From CALLPQ01 sp964479275 (GTDB lineage Bacteria > Pseudomonadota > Alphaproteobacteria > Caulobacterales > Parvularculaceae), in contig CAYZLR010000074.1 in NCBI GenBank assembly GCA_964479275.1, forward strand, positions 1-16,418: DNA of 16,418 nucleotides, given 5' to 3'. How positions within the stretch are numbered: the stretch's first letter is position 1; each line of letters begins with the position of its first letter. Made by a program: the position numbers and the translations under genes. The notes below the pieces were generated by a model that was given only the letters and a program-made list of their open reading frames with translations, had not been told where the DNA came from and ran no database searches. Shown piece after piece: positions 7,066 through 13,884 of this stretch.

Positions 7066-8670
7066 CTACATTCTAAAGAGACCGAATTTTGTTTCTTCAA
7101 TTGGGGCGTTAAGCGATGCTGAAATGGCAAGCCCCAAAACATCGCGGGTTTGGACAGGATCGATTATGCCATCATCCCATAATCTGGCCGAGGCATAATA
7201 AGGGTTACCTTGTTCTTCGTAACCCGCCCGCGTCTTGTCCATAAAGGCTTGCTTTTCTGCCGCTGGCCATGTCTCGCCCTTAGCCGCCATCCCATCTTCC
7301 CGCACTGTGGCCAGGACATTTGCCGCCTGCTCTCCGCCCATCACAGAAATCCGGGCATTGGGCCACATAAACATAAAGCGAGGCCCATAAGCGCGCCCGC
7401 ACATTCCATAGTTTCCGGCCCCATAAGACCCCCCAATCACGATTGTGAATTTTGGCACCCTTGCAGTGGCTACAGCCGTTACGAGCTTAGCCCCATTTTT
7501 AGCAATCCCCCCGGACTCGGCTGATTGCCCAACCATAAATCCAGTTATATTCTGTAAAAAGATGATTGGTATACCTCTTTGACAGCATAGTTCAATAAAA
7601 TGAGCCCCCTTCAATGCACTCTCAGAAAATAAAATTCCATTATTACCAATGATACCAACAGGGAAACCATGCAAGCGCGCAAATCCGGTGACCAATGTGT
7701 CGCCATAGAGCGGTTTAAATTCATCAAACTCGGAACCGTCCACCATGCGTGCAATAATTTCCCGTACATCATATGATTTGCGAGCATCGGCCTCGATAAT
7801 ACCGTAAATTTCCTGGCTATCATAGCGCGGCTCACGCGCGGGCACAGTTTCAAGGCGCCCCTTTTTTTCCCAGTTTAAGTGAGAAATAATTTTTCTGGCA
7901 ATGCCGAGCGCATGATCATCATCATCGGCTAAATGATCAGCTACACCCGAGGTGCGGGTATGAATATCACCGCCGCCCAAATCTTCTGCACTCACCACCT
8001 CACCTGTCGCCGCCTTAACAAGGGGCGGGCCAGCAAGAAAAATGGTCCCTTGCTTTGCAACAATGATGGTTTCATCAGACATGGCTGGAACATACGCACC
8101 GCCAGCCGTGCATGATCCGTGAACTACGGCAATTTGCGGAATCGATTGCGCCGACATATTTGCCTGGTTGAAAAATATGCGCCCAAAATCATCCTTATCA
8201 GGAAAGACCTCATCCTGCATCGGCAAAAAAGCGCCACCAGACTCCACAAGATAAATACACGGCAGGCGATTTTCCATCGCTATTTCCTGAGCACGAAGAT
8301 GCTTCTTCACGGTCATGGGATGATAAGAGCCTCCCTTCACCGTGGGGTCGTTTGCAACAATCATGCATTCAACACCGCTTACTGGAGCAATACCCGCTAT
8401 TACCCCTGCAGACATCACATCTTTTGAATACATCTCCCAAGCCGCGAATTGACCAATTTCCAAAAACGGTGCCGCTAGATCGATTAGCCTGGCAATCCGT
8501 TCACGAGCGAGCAATTTTCCCCGCGCCTTATGTCGCGCCGCATAACGCTCTCCCCCGCCGCCTGCCACCACTTGCGCATTGGCGTGGAGCTCTTCGACAA
8601 GTGCCCGGGTGATTTTTGCATTTTCTAGAAATGTTTCAGACCTTGTATCTATTGACGATTGGAAATTCAT
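7066..8670 (-). CDS. mccB: 3-methylcrotonyl-CoA carboxylase, carboxyltransferase (beta) subunit
   Basis: Carboxyltransferase subunit of 534 residues that moves CO2 from biotin on MccA to 3-methylcrotonyl-CoA in leucine degradation, giving 3-methylglutaconyl-CoA. The crotonase-like tandem domains are complete. The N-terminal half carries AGGGGERYAARHKARGK, VKGGSYHPMTVKKHLRAQ and LVESGGAFLPMQDEVFP, with the oxyanion-type HGSCTAGGAYVPAMSDE. The C-terminal half has GNNGILFSESALKGAHFI, LQNITGFMVG, and GGSYGAGNYGMCGRAYGPRF, followed by PNARISVMGGEQAA. The pattern LPMQDEVFPDKDDFG and the ending ETKFGLFRM distinguish MCC from propionyl-CoA carboxylase beta. It is transcribed away from ivd across a 210-bp shared regulatory region and converges on the PqqB-like gene. 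Confidence 0.96.
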   Translation of the reverse strand: MNFQSSIDTRSETFLENAKITRALVEELHANAQVVAGGGGERYAARHKARGKLLARERIARLIDLAAPFLEIGQFAAWEMYSKDVMSAGVIAGIAPVSGVECMIVANDPTVKGGSYHPMTVKKHLRAQEIAMENRLPCIYLVESGGAFLPMQDEVFPDKDDFGRIFFNQANMSAQSIPQIAVVHGSCTAGGAYVPAMSDETIIVAKQGTIFLAGPPLVKAATGEVVSAEDLGGGDIHTRTSGVADHLADDDDHALGIARKIISHLNWEKKGRLETVPAREPRYDSQEIYGIIEADARKSYDVREIIARMVDGSEFDEFKPLYGDTLVTGFARLHGFPVGIIGNNGILFSESALKGAHFIELCCQRGIPIIFLQNITGFMVGQSAESGGIAKNGAKLVTAVATARVPKFTIVIGGSYGAGNYGMCGRAYGPRFMFMWPNARISVMGGEQAANVLATVREDGMAAKGETWPAAEKQAFMDKTRAGYEEQGNPYYASARLWDDGIIDPVQTRDVLGLAISASLNAPIEETKFGLFRM

Positions 8671-8725
8671 AACAGGCTTCTTTTAGCGTTAAGTTCGCCT
8701 GAGCCAGTAGCCGGCGATGAAAATA

Positions 8726-8755
8726 ATCTTAGAAAATAACGACTTAATCGGTCAA
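8726..8755 (-). promoter_or_regulatory. candidate promoter for mccB
   Basis: On the minus strand TTGACC (8750-8755; 5/6 match to -35) and TAAGAT (8726-8731; 4/6 match to -10) are spaced by 18 bp. Predicted start is near 8719, giving a leader of about 50 nt to the mccB ATG at 8670. Together with the ivd promoter this makes 8671-8880 a divergent control region. Confidence 0.4.
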
Positions 8756-8823
8756 AAACTGAAGGCAAGACAACGAATTTTCATGACAGATCAGCAATCA
8801 TCGATTCTTTATCATAAGTCCTA

Positions 8824-8834
8824 TTGTCGGACAA
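8824..8834. promoter_or_regulatory. FadR/GntR-type operator TTGTCGGACAA
   Basis: Perfect 5-bp arms TTGTC and GACAA flank a single central G. This fits the TNGT-NNN-ACNA half-site pattern of the FadR subfamily of GntR regulators (compare the TGGTCCGACCA core of FadR sites). It overlaps the predicted ivd -35 box and lies in the mccB-ivd divergent region, next to a locus encoding such a regulator immediately downstream of ivd. The assignment to that regulator is inference. Confidence 0.6.
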
Positions 8835-8852
8835 CCAGATTTTGTTTATAAA
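8824..8852 (+). promoter_or_regulatory. candidate ivd promoter
   Basis: TTGTCG (8824-8829) and TATAAA (8847-8852) are separated by exactly 17 bp and match the -35 and -10 consensus at 4/6 and 5/6. Transcription would start near 8859, about 20 nt before the first possible ivd start codon. The -35 hexamer is the left half of the palindromic operator at 8824-8834, so a bound repressor would compete with RNA polymerase. Confidence 0.5.
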
Positions 8853-8863
8853 ACGGTAAAATT

Positions 8864-8873
8864 CACAATTGTG
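8864..8873. promoter_or_regulatory. palindrome CACAATTGTG before ivd
   Basis: A perfect 10-bp palindrome lies 12 bp downstream of the predicted ivd -10 box and 7 bp before the ATG at 8881. Its position suits a second operator or a small RNA hairpin near the start of the transcript. It does not match the FadR-type pattern, so any binding factor would be different. Confidence 0.3.
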
Positions 8874-8880
8874 ATTTCAT

Positions 8881-10092
8881 ATGTTTACCCCAGAGATATC
8901 ACCCAGCGAAAGACAGCTCACCATGCGCTCCAATATCCCCACAATGAACTTTGGCCTCGACCCCCAAATTGAAGAAATTCGAGAAATGATCAAAAGATGG
9001 GTAAGCGATCGCCTCGCCCCGCGCGCAGAGGAAATTGATAAGAAAAATGAACTCCCTCGCGATTTATGGCCTGAACTTGGAGAGTTAGGGCTTTTAGGGA
9101 TTACGGCTGATGAAAATTTTGGTGGTACGGGCCTTGGCTACGTCGCCCACACAGTCGCCATGGAAGAAATTTCCAGAGGTTCAGCGTCCGTTGGCTTATC
9201 ATATGGGGCGCACTCCAACCTTTGCGTTAATCAGATCAATCTCAACGGTAATAGCGATCAAAAACAACGCTATTTACCAAAACTATCCAGCGGTGAGCAT
9301 TTGGGCGCACTCGCCATGTCAGAGCCAGGAGCAGGATCTGATGTCGTGTCCATGCGTTTACGCGCAGAGAAAAAAGGTGACCGTTACATTCTGAACGGTT
9401 CAAAAATGTGGATTACGAATGGTCCGGGTGGAGACGTGCTTGTCGTTTATGCAAAAACGGATCCGGAAGCGCACTCACGCGGCATTACTGCGTTCATTGT
9501 CGAAAAAGGATTTAAAGGGTTTTCCGTTGCACAAAAGCTAGACAAGCTTGGTATGCGCGGCTCAGATACCGGTGAGCTGGTATTTGAGGATTGCGAAGTT
9601 CCAGAAGAAAACATTCTAGGTGAAGTCAATGACGGTGTACGCGTATTAATGAGCGGGCTTGATTATGAGCGCACCGTTCTTGCCGGGGGCCCACTTGGCA
9701 TCATGCAAGCGGCAATGGATATTGTTATCCCCTACATCCATGACCGCCAACAATTTGGCAAACCCATAGGCACCTTTCAATTGGTACAAGGAAAAATTGC
9801 TGATATGTATACCAGCATGAATGCTTGCAAAGCCTATGTCTACGCGGTTGCTGCAGCATGTGATCGCGGTGAAACCACTCGCCAGGATGCGGCAGGATGC
9901 ATTTTATATGCCGCAGAGAAAGCCACCCAAACAGCACTTGATGCCATACAGCTTCTTGGTGGCAATGGATATATTAACGAATATTCTACTGGGCGCCTGC
10001 TACGAGATGCCAAACTTTATGAGATTGGCGCCGGCACAAGCGAAATACGGCGTATGCTAATTGGTCGTGAGCTTTTTGAAAAGGCAGCCTGA
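8881..10092 (+). CDS. ivd: isovaleryl-CoA dehydrogenase
   Basis: FAD-dependent acyl-CoA dehydrogenase converting isovaleryl-CoA to 3-methylcrotonyl-CoA, the step before MCC in leucine breakdown; electrons pass to ETF. It closely tracks mammalian IVD: GITADENFGGTGLGYVAH, SVGLSYGAHSNLCVNQI, ALAMSEPGAGSDVVSM and KLDKLGMRGSDTGELVFEDC are present. The catalytic-base position is SGLDYER (Glu263, equivalent to the Glu in the human IVD LDLER motif), and IQLLGGNGYINEY and YEIGAGTSEIRRMLIGRELF lie near the C-terminus. Start is uncertain: ATG at 8881, 8923 or 8944 are all in frame, none with a clear Shine-Dalgarno. Family similarity begins at MNFGL (8944), so 8923 is a reasonable alternative. The stop overlaps the regulator start in TGATG. 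Confidence 0.95.
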   Translation: MFTPEISPSERQLTMRSNIPTMNFGLDPQIEEIREMIKRWVSDRLAPRAEEIDKKNELPRDLWPELGELGLLGITADENFGGTGLGYVAHTVAMEEISRGSASVGLSYGAHSNLCVNQINLNGNSDQKQRYLPKLSSGEHLGALAMSEPGAGSDVVSMRLRAEKKGDRYILNGSKMWITNGPGGDVLVVYAKTDPEAHSRGITAFIVEKGFKGFSVAQKLDKLGMRGSDTGELVFEDCEVPEENILGEVNDGVRVLMSGLDYERTVLAGGPLGIMQAAMDIVIPYIHDRQQFGKPIGTFQLVQGKIADMYTSMNACKAYVYAVAAACDRGETTRQDAAGCILYAAEKATQTALDAIQLLGGNGYINEYSTGRLLRDAKLYEIGAGTSEIRRMLIGRELFEKAA

Positions 10093-10820
10093 TGGGACAC
10101 CAATTTGAGCCAATCATCCGTGCACCAGCATATATGAAGGTTTGCGAGATCATAGAAGCCGAAATTATTTCGGGCAAGCTGGCAGAAGGAGCAATGCTAC
10201 CCACAGAAACAGCCTTGTGCGAGCAACTTGGCGTGACACGATCAACCGTCCGAGAAGGTATCAGACTGCTCGAAACGTCTGGTTTGGTGGTTAGGGGGGC
10301 TGCCAAACGGCTCGTTGTACGCCGCCCAAAATCCAGTGATGTTGCCCTTACCACTAGCCGCGCGCTAGCGATCAGCGGTGTTACATTCCGCGAAGCTTGG
10401 GAAGCACTCGCTTTATTTCAACCCCAACTCGCCAGACAAGCCGCAAGGCAATTCAACAAAGAAGATTTAAGAAAACTAAAAGATGTTCACACAAGGCTCA
10501 AAAACACTCAAAGTCAAGATTATGATCATGTTGTTATACACACGGGCGATTTTTTTTCAGCACTCGCTGATGGCCTGAACAATACCGTCACGATGGCACT
10601 CTCAAAATCTCTTAATTTGTTGATAGATGCCTCTTTGCGCCAGGTCATTGCCAATGTGCCAGACGGGCGCAAACGGATTCTAAGGGCACAAGAAGAATTG
10701 GTTGCCGCAATCGAGGACAAAGATACTGAACGTGCCCACGAATGGATGGTCAAACACATTGATGACCTGCAACGTGGATATAAATTTGCTCGAATTAGTA
10801 TGGATGCAAAAATAATCTAA
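10092..10820 (+). CDS. GntR-family transcriptional regulator, FadR-like subfamily
   Basis: A 242-residue DNA-binding regulator. Residues 14-78 form the GntR winged helix: EAEIISGKLAEGAMLPTE, then the recognition region LCEQLGVTRSTVREGIRLLE and the wing GLVVRGAAKRLVV. Residues 100-225 form an all-helical FCD/FadR-type effector domain. By my alignment, the usual metal ligands of FCD domains are mostly absent: the Asp and His of D-x-x-x-H become Thr151 and Phe155, a third His becomes Gln200, and only His222 remains. This resembles E. coli FadR, which senses acyl-CoA without metal, and suggests an acyl-CoA effector (inference). The ATG overlaps the ivd stop (TGATG), so translation is probably coupled. 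Likely target: the palindrome at 8824-8834. Confidence 0.9.
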   Translation: MGHQFEPIIRAPAYMKVCEIIEAEIISGKLAEGAMLPTETALCEQLGVTRSTVREGIRLLETSGLVVRGAAKRLVVRRPKSSDVALTTSRALAISGVTFREAWEALALFQPQLARQAARQFNKEDLRKLKDVHTRLKNTQSQDYDHVVIHTGDFFSALADGLNNTVTMALSKSLNLLIDASLRQVIANVPDGRKRILRAQEELVAAIEDKDTERAHEWMVKHIDDLQRGYKFARISMDAKII

Positions 10821-10847
10821 TCTCTACAATGAATACTGGAAACAAGC

Positions 10848-10949
10848 ATGTCAAAATATTGCGCCCTTATCATTTCGACTGTAGCGGGATTATTCGTCGG
10901 AATAACCCTCACATCCATTAATGAACATCAATTCATGCGCAAACAGTAA
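10848..10949 (+). CDS. possible 33-residue membrane peptide
   Basis: An ATG at 10848 with GGAA about 7 nt upstream opens a 33-codon frame ending in TAA at 10947-10949. The peptide has a short polar N-terminus (MSKYC), one hydrophobic segment (about residues 5-22, ALIISTVAGLFVGITL) and a basic tail ending RKQ. This would make a single-pass small membrane protein. It begins 27 nt after the GntR stop, so it could share its transcript. I do not recognise a family. The remaining 110 bp to mccA contains A/T-rich sequence with TTGACT at 10991 but no well-spaced -10. Confidence 0.4.
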   Translation: MSKYCALIISTVAGLFVGITLTSINEHQFMRKQ

Positions 10950-11059
10950 AAATGACTGGATCTTCTCAGTTAGAGTGTTCAACCGATATTTTGACTCAAT
11001 TTATACTTAACCGAAAAAAATCTGACAAAAATATTATTGCATACAGATGAAAGCTTCAA

Positions 11060-13159
11060 ATGTTTAAAAAAATTCTTATTGCCAACCGCGGAGAAATCGC
11101 ATGTCGTATTATCAAAACCGCAAAAAAAATGGGCATTCAAACAGTTGCCGTTTATTCTGAAGCGGATTACGACGCCCCCCATATGAGGATGGCTGATGAG
11201 GCTATTTTAATCGGCCCTGCGCAACCGGCTCTCAGCTATCTCGATGGACAAAAAATCATCGAAACAGCCCTACAAACACAAGCACAAGCCATTCACCCCG
11301 GGTACGGTTTTCTCTCGGAAAACGCAAACTTTTCAAAAATGTGCGATGATGCTGGTATCATTTTTATTGGTCCTACCGCCCAAACGATACTCGATATGGG
11401 CTCCAAAGCCGCCGCAAAAAATCTGATGGAAAAAGCTGGCGTTCCCCTCTCTCCTGGATATCAAGGAGAAGACCAGACTTTAGAAACCTTCATGAGAGAG
11501 TCAGATCGTATTGGCTATCCGGTTTTACTCAAAGCTGTCGCTGGTGGCGGCGGCAAAGGGATGCGCCTTGTAACCAAAGCCGAAGACATTGAAGAAGCAT
11601 TACTCTCAGCACAAAGAGAGGCCAAGTCTGCGTTTGGAGATGATCGTTTTTTAGTTGAAAAATACATTACAAGAGCCCGTCATTTGGAAGTGCAAATATT
11701 TGGCGATGGTAAGGGCAATGTTGTCCACATGTTTGAAAGAGATTGTTCTCTACAACGGCGCCATCAAAAAATTATTGAAGAAGCCCCGGCTCCAAACCTT
11801 GACCCAGCAGTTAGAAAGCGCCTTCTTGAAGCTGGCGTTGCCGCCGCCAAAGCGATCAATTATCGCGGTGCAGGCACAGTAGAATTTCTATATGACGGAA
11901 CCAATGAAATATATTTCATGGAGATGAACACCAGACTACAAGTCGAGCACCCAGTTTCAGAAGAAATTACCGGTATTGATTTAGTGGAATGGCAACTACG
12001 TATCGCCTACGGAGAAAGCCTTCCTTTGCAACAGGCGCAAATCCAGGAAAAAGGTCATGCCTTTGAGGCCCGTCTTTATGCAGAAGACCCGCAAAACAAT
12101 TTCGCCCCTTCAACCGGGACTTTAAGCACTTTAAGAATGCCTGAATACGCGAACAAAAACACAGGCAATATTATTGCTCGCATAGACTCTGGCGTTCGGG
12201 AAGGCCAAGAGATTACTCCTTTTTATGATCCGATGATTGCAAAAATTATCACCCACGGGGCAACCCGCTCACAAGCTCTCGGTAAAATGCGTAGCGCTCT
12301 AGAACAAACCCATATTGCCGGGCTGGAATGCAACAGTAAATTCTTGCATGCCCTTACCAGTGAGCAAGATTTTATTGACGGCAAAGTCTCAACAGCATTT
12401 ATCGAAGATCACGAGCAGGATCTATTTCACCAGGAGAATAAAGATAACACCGCCCTCGCCGCGTGGGTTCTATGGAAACGCGCCCAAGTGAAAACGAGTG
12501 CCAATAGCTCCCTCGCAAAAAAACTATCTGGCTGGCGTTTAAACAGACCCACACGCGAAACCTTCTGGATAATCCGTGATAACAAACCGGCGGCAATCAA
12601 TGTCAGTCACCAACTTAATGATCATAACATTGATGAATTTTGTGTCACTATTCACGCCGACGCTAGCGCCGCTTCACGGCGCAAATCACAAAGCTCAAAA
12701 ACAAAAAACCTAAAAGACGAGACCTCAGACAATACTCTCAATATGGAGAGCTTCAAATTTACCGGTCATTTGCGAGACGGCCGATATTTTCAGCTTACCC
12801 TTGAGGGAAAAACCCAAAATGGTTTTATCGCCCCCCATTTGGATCAAGTCCGCGTTTGGCTTGGCGCGCACACCTATAATATCATGCCTGCAGACCCGCT
12901 TGCGGGCCGCGCAAACAATACACAAAGTGGCGCTAATTTAACCGCCCCTATGCCCGGCACAATAACAGCCATCCATAAAGAGTCAGGTGATAAAGTAACA
13001 CTGGGAGACCCCCTAATGGTGATGGAGGCGATGAAAATGGAACATATCATCAAAGCGCCGGCGGACGGTGTTTTAGCTTCATATCGTTTCGAAGTCGGCC
13101 AACAAGTCAAAGGCGGAGATTTACTCCTTATTTTTAAAGAAGTAGAAAATACCGCATAG
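11060..13159 (+). CDS. mccA: 3-methylcrotonyl-CoA carboxylase, biotin-containing (alpha) subunit
   Basis: Biotin carboxylase/carrier subunit of 699 residues partnering MccB. The biotin carboxylase part (1-450) contains KILIANRGEIACRI, HPGYGFLSEN, the ATP-binding glycine loop GGGGKGMR (162-169), RDCSLQRRHQK (227-237) and EMNTRLQVEHPV (288-299). A variable linking domain (about 480-610) follows. The biotinyl domain ends the protein, with Lys659 in VMEAMKMEH as the predicted biotinylation site. Length and single-chain BC-BCCP layout match MCC alpha rather than separate AccC/AccB; propionyl-CoA carboxylase alpha is the main alternative, but ivd and mccB nearby favour MCC. Initiation is preceded only by a weak GAAAG. 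It lies 110 bp after the small ORF and 18 bp before the TPR gene. Confidence 0.95.
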   Translation: MFKKILIANRGEIACRIIKTAKKMGIQTVAVYSEADYDAPHMRMADEAILIGPAQPALSYLDGQKIIETALQTQAQAIHPGYGFLSENANFSKMCDDAGIIFIGPTAQTILDMGSKAAAKNLMEKAGVPLSPGYQGEDQTLETFMRESDRIGYPVLLKAVAGGGGKGMRLVTKAEDIEEALLSAQREAKSAFGDDRFLVEKYITRARHLEVQIFGDGKGNVVHMFERDCSLQRRHQKIIEEAPAPNLDPAVRKRLLEAGVAAAKAINYRGAGTVEFLYDGTNEIYFMEMNTRLQVEHPVSEEITGIDLVEWQLRIAYGESLPLQQAQIQEKGHAFEARLYAEDPQNNFAPSTGTLSTLRMPEYANKNTGNIIARIDSGVREGQEITPFYDPMIAKIITHGATRSQALGKMRSALEQTHIAGLECNSKFLHALTSEQDFIDGKVSTAFIEDHEQDLFHQENKDNTALAAWVLWKRAQVKTSANSSLAKKLSGWRLNRPTRETFWIIRDNKPAAINVSHQLNDHNIDEFCVTIHADASAASRRKSQSSKTKNLKDETSDNTLNMESFKFTGHLRDGRYFQLTLEGKTQNGFIAPHLDQVRVWLGAHTYNIMPADPLAGRANNTQSGANLTAPMPGTITAIHKESGDKVTLGDPLMVMEAMKMEHIIKAPADGVLASYRFEVGQQVKGGDLLLIFKEVENTA

Positions 13160-13177
13160 ATATGTTAAGCTGTTAAC

Positions 13178-13753
13178 ATGGCAGCTTTACGTGAAACGAT
13201 TTCAGCAAATATTCGGTCAACAAAAATCCGAATGTTTATTATCTGTGCCCTTATTATAACAAGCACGCCCAACATTGGGGTGGCGCAAGTTTCGATTACA
13301 ACTCTTGGGTCAAATGATGCCGCTCTATGTTCGCAAAACGCATTTGATGGTTCCACAGATCTATCCCCTTGTAATTCCGCTCTGCAAAGCGGTAACCTCA
13401 CGCGCCTCAATAAAATAAAAACACATGTCAATCGCGGGGTAATCTACAATGCCCGTTTGAATCCTTTAAGCGCCATAGAAGATTTTGATGCTGCGCTGGA
13501 ATTAGATCCTGATCGCGGAGAAGCATATGCGAATCGGGGTAGTTCGTATTTTTTGCTCAAGGACTACTCTCAAGCACTAAGCGACTATCAAAAAGCCCTT
13601 GATTTAAATGCACGCAAGAAATGGGCGATATGGTATAATATTGGCCTCACCTACCAAACGATCAATAATGACGAACAGGCGCGCCAGGCGTTTAAAAAGT
13701 CTCTTTCAATAAAGCCAGATTTTACCCCTGCTATAGATAAACTCGCCAATTAA
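13178..13753 (+). CDS. secreted TPR-repeat protein
   Basis: A 191-residue protein with a basic N-region and hydrophobic stretch (about 18-32, MFIICALIITSTP) ending at GVAQ (34-37), consistent with a Sec signal peptide and periplasmic location. Two cysteines (51 and 65) in the short mature N-terminal segment could form a disulfide. Residues about 82-182 make three tetratricopeptide repeats, recognisable by NRGVIYNARL, AYANRGSSYFLLKDYSQAL and WYNIGLTYQTINNDEQAR. Such domains scaffold protein interactions; the partner is unknown. The start could be 13178 or the internal ATG at 13232; neither has a clear ribosome-binding site. Only 18 bp separate it from mccA, so it may be read from the same transcript without sharing the pathway. 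Confidence 0.8.
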   Translation: MAALRETISANIRSTKIRMFIICALIITSTPNIGVAQVSITTLGSNDAALCSQNAFDGSTDLSPCNSALQSGNLTRLNKIKTHVNRGVIYNARLNPLSAIEDFDAALELDPDRGEAYANRGSSYFLLKDYSQALSDYQKALDLNARKKWAIWYNIGLTYQTINNDEQARQAFKKSLSIKPDFTPAIDKLAN

Positions 13754-13884
13754 TCTTAGTCTGTAAACGCAAATTGATGCATATTTTGCGATATGAACCT
13801 AATTTTTGAATAAACACATCAACACGTAAATAGTAACCATCAAATACTTGCCCCAGCTCGCGCCAAGCGCTATCCCCCTCTCCT

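Noticed and set aside
9986..10354. Minus-strand 122-residue ORF across the ivd-regulator junction
   Set aside because: Antisense to two well-supported genes and without recognisable features.
11022..11047. CTGACA as -35 of an mccA promoter
   Set aside because: The only -10-like sequence (TACAGA) is 14 bp away, too close. TTGACT at 10991 has only A-runs at the expected -10 position.
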